Part shown: piece by piece, positions 24,616 through 32,683 of the stretch
Numbering within the stretch: the first letter of the stretch is position 1
Layout of the letters: every line of letters starts with the position of its first letter
Notes under the pieces: model-generated
Databases searched by the model: none
The model's input: only the letters and a program-made list of their open reading frames with translations
Told to the model about the DNA's origin: nothing
Program-made: the position numbers and the translations under genes
Assembly (NCBI RefSeq): GCF_002926165.1
Contig: NZ_MAGP01000154.1
Span: 62,001-126,000, forward strand
Length of the DNA: 64,000 nucleotides
Direction: 5' to 3'
DNA from: Micromonospora chalcea
Lineage (GTDB): Bacteria; Actinomycetota; Actinomycetes; Mycobacteriales; Micromonosporaceae

Positions 24616-24870
24616 GAGAAGTCCTCCTAGAAGCACGAGGCAGATGGCCCGAGCAGCGGACCTATCAGGAGTTCTACCGGATTTAGCAGCAGTGAACAAT
24701 AGGGTGAACGGCGTTCACTGAGCCCTCATGGACTCGGCTTGATAACGCTCCCGAACTGCGAGACAACGCACGAAGCCGCGTTCACACAAGTTCACACGAC
24801 CGTTACGCACGAGCCGTCCGCCATCGGCGTTGATCATGGAGCGCCGCCCCGCGAACCGGACGCGGAACGC
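24616..24870 (-). promoter_or_regulatory. Promoter region of the 13-gene operon
   Basis: No gene is visible in this stretch. Read on the minus strand it holds direct repeats GTGTGAAC (24,780-24,797 area), then the operator-like cluster at 24,690-24,720, then a possible -35 TTCACC and -10 TAAATC separated by 17 bp inside and just downstream of that cluster, then AGGAGG before ATG 24615. The upstream sugar operon ends in a hairpin at 24,871-24,903, so this operon must have its own promoter here. Confidence 0.55.
24690..24720. promoter_or_regulatory. Candidate operator cluster of GTGAAC/GTTCAC half-sites
   Basis: CAGTGAAC (24690-24697) and GTTCACTG (24713-24720) are perfect inverse complements. 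A second, nested inverted repeat GTGAAC-GGC-GTTCAC occupies 24704-24718. Two direct GTTCACA copies follow 60-75 bp further upstream. The arrangement of overlapping half-sites over a putative promoter suggests a repressor or activator binding as oligomer; which regulator is unknown. Confidence 0.5.
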
Positions 24871-24903
24871 CGATGACCCCGGGAGGGACACCCGGGGTCA
24901 TCG
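24871..24903 (-). terminator. Terminator of the sugar-type ABC operon
   Basis: CGATGACCCCGGG (24871-24883) and CCCGGGGTCATCG (24891-24903) form a perfect 13-bp stem with a 7-base loop. It lies 23 bp after the stop of the ATPase gene (24926), so it ends the minus-strand operon 31,072-24,926 and insulates it from the peptide-importer operon. Confidence 0.9.
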
Positions 24904-24925
24904 TGCGCGCGGCCGGCCGCGCGGT

Positions 24926-25717
24926 TCAGGGACGGGCGGTCTCCTCGGAGGCGCCGGTGATCATCGAGACGATCTCGTTGCGGCTGGTCCCGGTGATGCC
25001 GCGGACGCCGACCTGGCGTCCCCGGCGCAGCACCGCCACCCGGTCCGCGATCCGGAACACCTGGTCCAGGTTGTGGCTGACGACGAGCACGGCGGCGCCC
25101 CGCTCCCGCAGCTTCAGGATCAGCTCCTCCACCTTGGCGGTCTCGGCCACGCCCAGCGCCGCTGTCGGCTCGTCCATCAGCACCAGGCCGCTGGCCCAGT
25201 GGGTGGCGCGGCAGATCGCCACCGCCTGCCGCTGGCCGCCGGACAGGTCCCGGATCGTCGCCTTCGCGCTGGGGATGCGTACGTCCAGCGCGTCCACCAG
25301 ATCCTGGGTCTCCCGGGCCATCCGGCGCCGGTCGAGCAGGCGCAGCGGGCCACGGGTGAGTTCCCGGCCCAGGAACATGTTCATGTAGACCGGCTGCGAG
25401 TCGGCCAGGGCCAGGTCCTGGTAGACCACCTCGACCCCCTGCCGGCGGGCGTCGGAGGCGTCCCGGAACGTCACCGGCCGCCCGTGCATCTCCAGCTCAC
25501 CCTCGGTCGGCTGGTACACACCGGAGATGATCTTCACGAGCGTGGACTTGCCGGCGCCGTTGTCGCCGACCAGGGCGGTGATCTCCCCGGCGGCCAGTTC
25601 CAGGTCGAAGCGCTCGATCGCCACGACGCCGCCGAACTGCTTGCGGATGCCGCGCAACCGCAGCGCCGGGGCGCCCGCCCGGGTCGCGTCGTCCTTGTGG
25701 GTGACGGTGCTCATCAT
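24926..25717 (-). CDS. Sugar-type ABC importer ATPase, single domain (RbsA/XylG-like half)
   Basis: A 263-residue ATPase like one half of RbsA/MglA. Walker A is GDNGAGKSTLVKI (about residues 51-63), the Q-loop VYQDLALADSQPVYMNMFLGRE is typical of sugar importers, the signature is LSGGQRQAV, and Walker B is LVLMDEPTAALG followed by the H-loop VSHNLDQV. RbsA proteins are normally about 500 residues with two domains; single-domain forms, as in FrcA-type fructose importers, act as homodimers. Start is the ATGATGA cluster at 25717/25714, after AGGGAGG. Last gene of the operon before the terminator. Confidence 0.9.
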   Translation of the reverse strand: MMSTVTHKDDATRAGAPALRLRGIRKQFGGVVAIERFDLELAAGEITALVGDNGAGKSTLVKIISGVYQPTEGELEMHGRPVTFRDASDARRQGVEVVYQDLALADSQPVYMNMFLGRELTRGPLRLLDRRRMARETQDLVDALDVRIPSAKATIRDLSGGQRQAVAICRATHWASGLVLMDEPTAALGVAETAKVEELILKLRERGAAVLVVSHNLDQVFRIADRVAVLRRGRQVGVRGITGTSRNEIVSMITGASEETARP

Positions 25718-26889
25718 GCCCTCCCTGCGCGGCGAGCCGCCTGGATGCCGGGGCCGTCGCCCGCGGCGGTGTCCTCCAACCCGATCGGCGCCGAGCCGTC
25801 GGCGGCGTACACCCCGGCCACGGCCGGAGCGCCGGACCGGATGCCGGTCACGCCGGCGGTCAGCGCCCGGGTGACGAACGCCTGCGGCCGGAAGCCGAAC
25901 AGGACCGTGTCACCCGGGGCGCACCTCGGCGCCGCGCTGACGTCGGCCATCGCGTAGTAGTCGATCGCCTCCGGCGCGGGCATCTCCACGTCGACCAGGT
26001 AGGCGTCGTCGAGACCACCGCCCCGGGGCACGATCAGCGCCCGGGTGCCGCCCCGGCCGAGCACCGGGTCGACGTAGAGGCCGCCACCGAAGACGTACGC
26101 CCGACCGTCCCACAGGTGCGACACCTCGCTGACGTAGAGCACGGCGGGCTCCTCGACCAGGTCGGTCACCGCGTGCCAGGGCGTCGTGCCGGTGAGCCCG
26201 TGGCCGGGCTCGACCTGCGTCACGCCCGCCTCGGCCAGCGTGGCCAGGATCGCCGTCGACGTCGTACCCGGGGCGTTGATCTCGACGTGCGACCGCCCGG
26301 CGGCGCGCAGCGCGGCGGCGGCGCGTCGCAGGGTGCCGAGGTTGGGCGTCGGCACGACCCGTCCGGCAGCCGGGTCGAACAACTGGGTCGGGAAGCTGGT
26401 GACACCCGCGAACCGGGCGCCGGGAAGGGCGTCGAGCCGGTCGGCGACCGCGACGATCTCGTCGGCCGCCCAGCCGCCCTCGTGGCCCCGGTAGAAGCGG
26501 TCGCCGGGCGCGGCGATCCGGGCGAGCAGCGCCTGCTCCCGCCCGGCCGCCGCCTCGTGCCGGGGGATCTGCACCAGGTGACCGAGGTGACCGATGCCGA
26601 GCCCGCCGTGCCGGTCGACGAGCGCGCACTGGAGGTCGACGCCGACCGCCTCGGTGATGCCCGCGTCGCGGACCGTCCGGCAGAAGTCGGGGTTGCGCCC
26701 GACCTGCTTGGTCATCGCGTAGACCGACAGACCGAAGCGGTCGGCCTCGCGGCGGATGGCGGCGGCGTTCGCCGCGACCGTGTCGAGGTCCAACGCGTAG
26801 GAGTTCGCCGGCAGGTCACCGCTGTCGTGCAGGTGCGCGGCGGCGGCGAGCAGGCCCGGATTGCGGCGTCGCAGCAGGTCCAGAAACAT
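25714..26889 (-). CDS. yhfX: YhfX-family PLP-binding protein (alanine racemase fold)
   Basis: A 391-residue protein that closely follows E. coli YhfX: FLDLLRRRNPGLLAAA start, SYALDLDTVAANA, YAMTKQVGRNP with the PLP lysine near residue 60, GHLVQIP, INAPGTTSTAILATLAEAGVTQVEPGHGLTGTTP, and FGFRPQAFVTRA. The fold is that of fold-type III PLP enzymes (alanine racemase, D-threonine aldolase). YhfX lies in E. coli in an operon with the phosphotriesterase homologue Php; here a phosphotriesterase-family gene is also present, so the association is conserved across phyla. The reaction is not known to me; racemisation or elimination of an amino acid or amino-sugar derivative is plausible. ATG at 26889 follows GGAAGGAAG. 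Confidence 0.88.
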   Translation of the reverse strand: MFLDLLRRRNPGLLAAAAHLHDSGDLPANSYALDLDTVAANAAAIRREADRFGLSVYAMTKQVGRNPDFCRTVRDAGITEAVGVDLQCALVDRHGGLGIGHLGHLVQIPRHEAAAGREQALLARIAAPGDRFYRGHEGGWAADEIVAVADRLDALPGARFAGVTSFPTQLFDPAAGRVVPTPNLGTLRRAAAALRAAGRSHVEINAPGTTSTAILATLAEAGVTQVEPGHGLTGTTPWHAVTDLVEEPAVLYVSEVSHLWDGRAYVFGGGLYVDPVLGRGGTRALIVPRGGGLDDAYLVDVEMPAPEAIDYYAMADVSAAPRCAPGDTVLFGFRPQAFVTRALTAGVTGIRSGAPAVAGVYAADGSAPIGLEDTAAGDGPGIQAARRAGRA

Positions 26890-26908
26890 GCGGTTGCTTC
26901 CTTCCGGG

Positions 26909-27889
26909 TCAGCTTCGCCGCTCGCGCAGCGAGAGGGAGACGGCCACCAGGATGATCGCGCCGCGCGCCATCATCTGCTGGGACACGGACAGGCCGGCCA
27001 GGATCAGGCCGTTGTTGAGCATGCCCATCAGCAGGCTGCCCAGCACCGCGCCGACGATCGAGCCCTTGCCGCCGAAGAGGCTGGTGCCGCCCACGATCAC
27101 GGCGGCGATCACGGACATCAGGTCGGCCTCGCCGAGGGTGTACCGGGCGCCCTGGAGGCGTCCGGCGTACAGCAGGCCGGCCAGGGCGGCGCACATCGCG
27201 CTGCCCATCAGCACCATGATCTTGACACGGATCACCTTGATGCCGCTGACCCGGGCCGCCGCCACGTTGTCGCCGATGGCGAGCGTGTGCGCGCCGTACC
27301 GGGTCTGGCGCAGCACCAGGTACCCCACCACCGCCGCCGCCACCGACCAGAGCACCAGCCCGGGGATGCCGAGGATCTCGCCCTGGCCGAAGAAGGAGAG
27401 GAACGCGTCGTTGCTGACCGGCACCGACTGCAGGCCGGTGACCTCGCGGGCCAGGCCCGCCACCGCGCCCATGGTGGCGAGCGTGACCAGGAAGGAGGGC
27501 AGCCGGACCAGGGTGACGAAGACGCCGTTGACCAGGCCGACCGCCGCGCCGGCGGCGAGACCGGCGGCCACCCCGAGCAGCATGCTGTCGGTCTCCCGCA
27601 GCGTCACCGCGCCGACCAGCGCGGAGAGCGCGACGACCGAGCCGATCGACAGGTCGATCTCGCCGGCGGCCAGCACGAAGACCAGCCCGACCGCCATGAT
27701 CGTGATGGGCGCGGTCTGGATGACGATGTTTGTGAGGTTGCTCGTGGTCAGGAAGCCGTTGCTGCCCTGGGTGACGGCGAAGAACAGGAACACGACCGCG
27801 AAGCCGATGTAGACCACGTAGTCGCGCCAGTTGATCCGGCGCCAGGCCGGGGCGGCGCTGGTCTTCACCGCCGCATCGGTGTGGGTCAT
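26909..27889 (-). CDS. Sugar-type ABC importer permease (RbsC family)
   Basis: A 326-residue permease with eight to ten helices and typical RbsC-family stretches: NIVIQTAPITIMAVGLVFVLAAGEIDLSIGS, NGVFVTLVRLPSFLVTLATMG, YAIGDN-like HTLAIGDNVAAARVSGI, and the C-terminal VIVGGTSLFGGKGSIVGAVLG. It forms a homodimeric channel with the single-domain ATPase and the lipoprotein at 29,957-31,072. ATG at 27889 follows the ROK kinase stop without a gap, with GGAGGGA upstream. Family members import pentoses, hexoses, inositol or sugar-like compounds. Confidence 0.92.
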   Translation of the reverse strand: MTHTDAAVKTSAAPAWRRINWRDYVVYIGFAVVFLFFAVTQGSNGFLTTSNLTNIVIQTAPITIMAVGLVFVLAAGEIDLSIGSVVALSALVGAVTLRETDSMLLGVAAGLAAGAAVGLVNGVFVTLVRLPSFLVTLATMGAVAGLAREVTGLQSVPVSNDAFLSFFGQGEILGIPGLVLWSVAAAVVGYLVLRQTRYGAHTLAIGDNVAAARVSGIKVIRVKIMVLMGSAMCAALAGLLYAGRLQGARYTLGEADLMSVIAAVIVGGTSLFGGKGSIVGAVLGSLLMGMLNNGLILAGLSVSQQMMARGAIILVAVSLSLRERRS

Positions 27890-28855
27890 CTATCGTCCCT
27901 CCGCTGTCTGGAAAGAGGTGGTCGTGCCGTCGTGGACGCCGGCCTCCCGGCGGGCCACCGCGACGGCGCCGAGCAGGCCGGCCCGGTCGCCGAGCAGGCT
28001 GGTCTTGATCAACGGAACGCCCGTGCTCAGCGCGGCGACCCAGCGCCGGACCGGCTCGACGAGCTCGGTCCGGGAGCCGATGCCGCCGCCCAGGATCACC
28101 GCCTCCGGGTCCAGGACGGCGGTGACCGCGACGACCGCCAGGGCGATCAGCCGGGCCTCCTCGTCGATGGCCGCCAGCGCGACCGGATCGCCGGCGGCGG
28201 CCCGGTCGAAGACGTCGGGCACGCTCGCCTGCTCGCCGGACACCGCCCGGTACCGGGCGGCGAGGGCGGCGCCGGCGACTGCCTCCTCCAGCGCGCCCTT
28301 CACCTGGTTGTCCGGGTCGAACGGGTCGGTTCCCAGCGGCAGGTAGGAGATCTCCCCCGCCGCGCCGCGCGCGCCCCGGACCAGCTCACCGTTCAGCACG
28401 ATGCCCATGCCGACTCCGGTGCCGACCGCCACGAACACGAAGTGCCGGTGGGTACGCCCGCTGCCCAGCCACCGCTCCCCGGCGGCGGCCATGTTGACGT
28501 CGTTGTCCAGCACGACCGGGTGCCCCAGGCGGCGGGTCAGCTCGGCCCGCACGTCGAGCGCCTCGAGGTCGGAGACGTTCGGCGACAGCTCGATCGCGCC
28601 GGTCGCCGGGTCGGGGACGCCGGGCAGGCCGATCGCGCTGGCCCGCACGTCGGACCAGTCGACGCCGGCCCGGGCGGCCAGTTGGCGCAGCAGCGTGTCG
28701 ATCTGCGCGGCCACCGCCGTGCCGCCCCGGGGGTCGGTCGGCTGCACCTGCTCGCTCACGACGAGACCGTCGAGGTCGGCCAGCGCGGCCCGCAGCTTGG
28801 TGCCGCCGAGGTCGACGCCGGCGACGTAGCCGGACGGACGCGGATGCGCGGCCAT
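27890..28855 (-). CDS. ROK-family sugar kinase
   Basis: A 321-residue cytoplasmic kinase. ATP-binding motif GYVAGVDLGGTKLRAALAD at the N-terminus, catalytic-type Asp in HPVVLDNDVNMAAAGE, second phosphate motif FVAVGTGVGMGIVLNGEL, and adenosine motif EAVILGGGIGSR. The classical ROK zinc site (GHxxx...CxCGxxGCxE) is replaced by GEISYLPLGTDPFDPDNQVKGALEE, with none of the cysteines. ATG at 28855 shares one base with the phosphotriesterase-family gene stop. It probably phosphorylates the imported sugar, which the phosphotriesterase-like protein would then process as a phosphosugar or lactone (inference). Confidence 0.88.
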   Translation of the reverse strand: MAAHPRPSGYVAGVDLGGTKLRAALADLDGLVVSEQVQPTDPRGGTAVAAQIDTLLRQLAARAGVDWSDVRASAIGLPGVPDPATGAIELSPNVSDLEALDVRAELTRRLGHPVVLDNDVNMAAAGERWLGSGRTHRHFVFVAVGTGVGMGIVLNGELVRGARGAAGEISYLPLGTDPFDPDNQVKGALEEAVAGAALAARYRAVSGEQASVPDVFDRAAAGDPVALAAIDEEARLIALAVVAVTAVLDPEAVILGGGIGSRTELVEPVRRWVAALSTGVPLIKTSLLGDRAGLLGAVAVARREAGVHDGTTTSFQTAEGR

Positions 28856-29847
28856 CAGCCGACCGTCAGGAGTCGGGCCGGGTTGGCCGCCAGCATCTGG
28901 TCGATCGCCTCCGGCGGCACACCGAGGCGGGTGAGACCCGGCACGATCTCCCGGCCGAGGTAGGAGTAGCCGAGCCGGCCGTGCGTACGCGGGTTCAGGT
29001 ACGCCTCCGCGCCGGTCAGGTCCATCGAGAGCAGGATCCGGTCGCCGTACCCGTCGCGGACCAGACCGGCAAGCATGTCGAGCCGGGCACGGTCGGGCCG
29101 GTGGTACGCCCGCTTGCCGAACTCGCCCTCCGGCGGATTCTCCGGCAGCGGGGCGAGCACGAAGTCCCAGAACTGCTTGCCGAGCGTGTCGAAGGCGATG
29201 TTGACGCCGGTGGCCAGCACCGCCCGCAGGTAGTCCGGGTCCGGGTTGATGTCCAGGTGGCCGATGACGACGCGGGAGGGGTCCATCTTCTCCTCGCGCA
29301 GGATCTCGACCTGCTCCAGCGCCATGGTGCCGTGCGTGGTGTGCGTGTTCAGCGCCAGGCCGGTGGCGACGGCGGCGCGGGCGGCGGCACGCAGGCACTT
29401 CTCCTCGTGCGCGGTGATCTCGTTCAGCCCGGTGGCCTGCTCGCCGAAGATGCCGACCTTGATCCCGGTGTCCCCGACACCGACGGTGGCGTCGGCGACG
29501 AAGCGTTCCCGCATCTCGTCGACGCTCGCGCGCAGCGCCCAGCCGGGCGAGTACGGCTCCAGGTAGATCGCCGATCCGGCGACCACGTGCAGGCCGGTAC
29601 GCAGTGCCACCTCGCGCAGCAGCGTCACGTCGTGACCGACCACCTCGTACGGGGACAGGTCCACGATCGTGCCGAAGCCCAGCTCGGGCAGGTCGCGTAC
29701 CGCCCCGGCGGCGAGGTCCGCGCGGTCGTCGGCGACGCCGCCGGACAGCCACGGCCCGGGCACCAGCGCGCCGAGGTGCTCGTGACTCAGCACCCGGCCG
29801 AGCGACTCGGGAGGCACCGGTCCGAGGACTGTCTGGACGTACCCCAT
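28855..29847 (-). CDS. Phosphotriesterase-family metal hydrolase
   Basis: A 330-residue binuclear-metal amidohydrolase of the phosphotriesterase family. Metal ligands are all present: HEH in VLSHEHLG (about residues 22-24), the bridging lysine in TGIKVGIFGE, His in LNTHTTHG and VVIGHLDIN, and the catalytic Asp in ILLSMDLTGAE. Natural members are lactonases, phospho-sugar lactonases, or the uncharacterised Php of the E. coli yhf operon. Coding next to a sugar kinase, a sugar importer and YhfX points to a (phospho)sugar lactone or related derivative rather than an organophosphate. ATG at 29847 follows AGAGGAAG. Confidence 0.9.
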   Translation of the reverse strand: MGYVQTVLGPVPPESLGRVLSHEHLGALVPGPWLSGGVADDRADLAAGAVRDLPELGFGTIVDLSPYEVVGHDVTLLREVALRTGLHVVAGSAIYLEPYSPGWALRASVDEMRERFVADATVGVGDTGIKVGIFGEQATGLNEITAHEEKCLRAAARAAVATGLALNTHTTHGTMALEQVEILREEKMDPSRVVIGHLDINPDPDYLRAVLATGVNIAFDTLGKQFWDFVLAPLPENPPEGEFGKRAYHRPDRARLDMLAGLVRDGYGDRILLSMDLTGAEAYLNPRTHGRLGYSYLGREIVPGLTRLGVPPEAIDQMLAANPARLLTVG

Positions 29848-29905
29848 GTGCTTCTTCCTCTCGTCTCGCGGTGCTCGCGGACCCGGCGGTGGGCCGGACC
29901 GCGCC

Positions 29906-29949
29906 CGGCGAGGTCCGGGGCGCGTTCGGCCGGGCCCCGGACCTCGCCG
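29906..29949 (-). terminator. Strong intercistronic hairpin after the binding-protein gene
   Basis: CGGCGAGGTCCGGGGC (29906-29921) and GCCCCGGACCTCGCCG (29934-29949) form a perfect 16-bp stem with a 12-base loop. It begins seven bases after the binding-protein stop codon and lies in the 109-bp gap before the phosphotriesterase-family gene. In many importer operons such a hairpin reduces read-through or protects the upstream mRNA so that binding protein exceeds the other components (known principle; use here inferred). Confidence 0.85.
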
Positions 29950-29956
29950 CCCGGCG

Positions 29957-31072
29957 TCAGTTGCCGAGCACCTCGGCCGGGGGCTCCTGGCCGTAGTCGT
30001 CGCGCCAGGCGTCGGCGATGTTGTCCTTGGTCGCGGCCATCGGCGATCCGACGACCAGCTCCGGGGCCTTCTTGCCGAGCAGGCCGTACGCGGCGACGAC
30101 GCCCAGGTTCTGGCCGAGCCGGGTCGAGCCGTTGGCGACGATGCCGGCGACGTTGCCGCCCTTGACCATGTCGGCGGCGAGGTTCGCCTCCAGGTCGTTC
30201 GTGACGATCTTGACGTCGGTGCGGCCCTGCTGGCGGGTCGCGGCGAGCACGCCCTCGGCGGCGGTGGCCCAGGCGACGTAGACGCCCTTGAGGTCGGCGT
30301 GGCGGGTCAGCATCGCGGTGGCGATGTCCTCGGTGCGCGCCGGGTCGGAGAACCCGGCCTCCTCGACGATCTCGATGTCCGGGTAGAGGTAGCCCAGCCA
30401 GTCCTTGAACGCCTTGTCCCGCTGGTTGGTGAACCAGAAGTCGGCGTCGTGGTAGACGTAGCCGACCTTGCCCTTGCCGCCGAGCGCCTTGCCGAGCATC
30501 TCCGCGTTGGCCTTGCCGAACGCGGTCAGGTCGGCGGTGACGATGCCGACGATCTGCTGCCCGGACTTGTAGTCCTTCGGCGGGGTGGTCATCACGACGA
30601 GCTTGACGCCGGCGTCCACGGCGGGCTTGAAGGCGGCGGCCGCAGCGGTCGGGTCGACGGCGATGGTGACGATCAGGTCGGGCTTGAGCGCCAGCACGGT
30701 CTGCACGTTGTTGGCCTGCCGGGCGGCGTCGAACTCGGCGCTGGTGCTGGCGAGCACCTTGATGCCGAGCTGGTCGAACTCCTTGCGGACGCCGGACTCG
30801 ACGGCCTTGGTCAGCGCGGAGCCCTCGTGCCAGACGAAGGCGGCGGAGTAGTTGCCGTCCTTGACCTTCTGCCGCTCCTCGTCGGTCAGCGAGAGCTGGT
30901 CGGCGGCGGTCGGCGTCTCGCCGCCGGGGCCGACGAACGACAGGCTGGGTTCGGTACGCGGGCCGCTCGACGCGCCGCCGCTCCCGGAGGTCTCGTTCGA
31001 GCAGGCGCCGACCATGAGCGCCAGGGCGCAGAGCGCGCCGAGGGCGGCGCCACGTCTACGGCTGAGAATCAT
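29957..31072 (-). CDS. Sugar-type ABC importer binding lipoprotein (RbsB-like)
   Basis: A 371-residue lipoprotein and the first gene of the sugar operon. The N-terminus has three arginines, a hydrophobic core and lipobox MVGAC (Cys about 24). The mature domain follows the periplasmic-binding-protein type I pattern: AAFVWHEGSALTKAVESGVRKEFDQLG, NNVQTVLALKPDLIVTIAVDP, KVGYVYHDADFWFTNQRDKAF, GVYVAWATAAEGVLAATRQ and VKIVTNDLEANLAADMVKG. ATG at 31072 follows AAGGGAAG; a longer frame to 31240 crosses the promoter. The exact sugar is unknown. Confidence 0.92.
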   Translation of the reverse strand: MILSRRRGAALGALCALALMVGACSNETSGSGGASSGPRTEPSLSFVGPGGETPTAADQLSLTDEERQKVKDGNYSAAFVWHEGSALTKAVESGVRKEFDQLGIKVLASTSAEFDAARQANNVQTVLALKPDLIVTIAVDPTAAAAAFKPAVDAGVKLVVMTTPPKDYKSGQQIVGIVTADLTAFGKANAEMLGKALGGKGKVGYVYHDADFWFTNQRDKAFKDWLGYLYPDIEIVEEAGFSDPARTEDIATAMLTRHADLKGVYVAWATAAEGVLAATRQQGRTDVKIVTNDLEANLAADMVKGGNVAGIVANGSTRLGQNLGVVAAYGLLGKKAPELVVGSPMAATKDNIADAWRDDYGQEPPAEVLGN

Positions 31073-31415
31073 TGCTCTTCCCTTCACAGCAACGGGGTCC
31101 GGAACCGGGATTCCGGACTGACACGGGGGTCCGATGCGACCGGCACGGCGCGTACGGGGGCACGCGCCGCCTCCCTGGGGCCGGCAACCTCTATTTCCGT
31201 TCAGGGTGAAAGTATTATCGCGGTCATCACAGTCCGTCAAGAGCGCTGGTCAGAGATTCGACCCACTCGGTTCAACCGTCACCACCGGCCTCACCTCGGA
31301 ATTCAGTGGGATCCGTCGCCCGGGTGCGGGCCGGAAGACGACATGGTCCGGATGGTTGCTCATCCAGCGGCGCGGCTTTAACATTCGGGCGGAAAGAAAA
31401 TCGGCGGAGGTGGGC
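31073..31415. promoter_or_regulatory. Divergent promoter region between sugar operon and ROK regulator
   Basis: A 343-bp gene-free region. For the minus-strand operon there is a -35 TTGACG at 31235-31240 (minus) and a -10-like element, GATAAT/TAATAC, at 31212-31219. Closer to the gene, GTCCGGAA (31097-31104) and TTCCGGAC (31111-31118) form a perfect 8-bp stem in the leader. For the plus-strand regulator GGAGG lies at 31406-31410. A relatively AT-rich patch at 31,370-31,400 may hold its promoter. Confidence 0.65.
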
Positions 31416-32603
31416 GTGGAATCTCGAGCACCACGGGCGGCGAACCGGTCCACAGTGCTGGCCCACGTGCTGACCCACGGCCCGGTGAGCCGCACGGCCA
31501 TCGGCCACGAGACCGACCTCTCCCCCGCCACCGTGTCGCGGATCGTGGAACAGCTGCTCGACGAGGGGCTGCTGACCGAGACCGACGGCGCACCCACCAC
31601 CAACCGGGGCCGCCGGGCGACCCAGGTCGCGATCGCCGCCGGACGCGGCGTGGTCTGCGGCGTCGACGTCGGCGGCTCCAACGTCCGGCTGGTGGTCGCC
31701 GATCTCGCCGCCCGGCCGCTGACCGGCCGGACCGTGCCCACACCCGCCGACTACGACGCGCCCCGGCTGGCCCAGTGGCTGGCCGACCTGATCATGCGGA
31801 CCGTCGGCGCCGACCGGGAGCGGCTCGACTGCGTAGCGGTGGGCCTGCCCGGCGCCGTCCGGCAGGGAGACCGCGCCGTCTCCAACGCCCCGAACCTGCC
31901 CCAGGTGGAGGACCCGCTGTTCCTGCGGCTGCTGGAGAAGCACCTGGGCGCCGCGGTCGAGGTCGACAACGACTCCAACTACGCGCTGCTCGGGGAACTG
32001 CGCTTCGGCGCCGCCCGGGACGCGCAGACAGCGGTGATGCTCACCATCGGGGCCGGACTCGGCGCCGGCGTCGCCATCGACCGCCGGCTGTTCCGGGGCC
32101 GCAGCGGCCTGGTGGGCGAGTTCGGCCACCTGCCGGCCGGCCCGCTCGGCGCGCCGCTCGAACGGATCATCAGCGGGTCCGGCATCCTCGCCCGCGCCCG
32201 CGAACTCGGCCTGTCGTTCGACAACGCGGCCGACGTGTTCCGCTCGGCCGACCCGCGACTGGCGCCGGTCAGGCAGTACGTCGAGCAGGCGCTGCTGGTG
32301 GTCCTCACCGCGGCGGTGGTCGCCTACGAACCGGAGGTGATCGTCCTCGGCGGCGGCGTCTCCCACGCGCTCACACCCGACCTGGTCCGGCTACGCGGCC
32401 GGCTGCACGAGATCGTGCCGGCCGCCGAGGCGGCAGTGCACGGCGCGGAACTCGGTGACCTCTCCGGCGCGCTGGGCGCCGTGGTCGCGGCGCTGCACAC
32501 CGCGTACCGGCGGCTCGGGCTCGCCGAGGCGGACCTCGCCCGCGTTCCCCAGCCGGACGCCCTCGCCGGCTGCGACCTGCCGGCCCTGGCCGACCACGCC
32601 TGA
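31416..32603 (+). CDS. ROK-family transcriptional regulator (NagC/XylR type)
   Basis: A 395-residue protein with an N-terminal winged helix (RSTVLAHVLTHGPVSRTAIGHETDLSPATVSRIVEQLLDEGLL, about residues 12-55), fused to a ROK sugar-kinase-like domain: VVCGVDVGGSNVRLVVADL, AVEVDNDSNYALLGELRFG, MLTIGAGLGAGVAIDRRL and VIVLGGGVSHAL. Such proteins repress sugar genes and are relieved by sugar binding. As in the kinase above, the zinc Cys cluster is absent (GEFGHLPAGPLGAPLER). GTG at 31416 has GGAGG five bases upstream; the frame open to 31134 runs through the divergent promoter. It likely controls the sugar operon starting at 31072. Confidence 0.9.
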   Translation: MESRAPRAANRSTVLAHVLTHGPVSRTAIGHETDLSPATVSRIVEQLLDEGLLTETDGAPTTNRGRRATQVAIAAGRGVVCGVDVGGSNVRLVVADLAARPLTGRTVPTPADYDAPRLAQWLADLIMRTVGADRERLDCVAVGLPGAVRQGDRAVSNAPNLPQVEDPLFLRLLEKHLGAAVEVDNDSNYALLGELRFGAARDAQTAVMLTIGAGLGAGVAIDRRLFRGRSGLVGEFGHLPAGPLGAPLERIISGSGILARARELGLSFDNAADVFRSADPRLAPVRQYVEQALLVVLTAAVVAYEPEVIVLGGGVSHALTPDLVRLRGRLHEIVPAAEAAVHGAELGDLSGALGAVVAALHTAYRRLGLAEADLARVPQPDALAGCDLPALADHA

Positions 32604-32610
32604 GCAGGCG

Positions 32611-32633
32611 GCAGCGTCCCCGCCGGGCGCTGC
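32611..32633 (+). terminator. Possible terminator after the ROK regulator
   Basis: GCAGCG (32611-32616) can pair with CGCTGC (32628-32633) around an 11-base GC-rich loop, seven bases after the ROK regulator stop. The stem is short, so this is tentative. Confidence 0.45.
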
Positions 32634-32683
32634 TGTGAGCGTTCACCCGGCGGCCGGCCCGCTCCTTCTCCGGAACCGACCGG

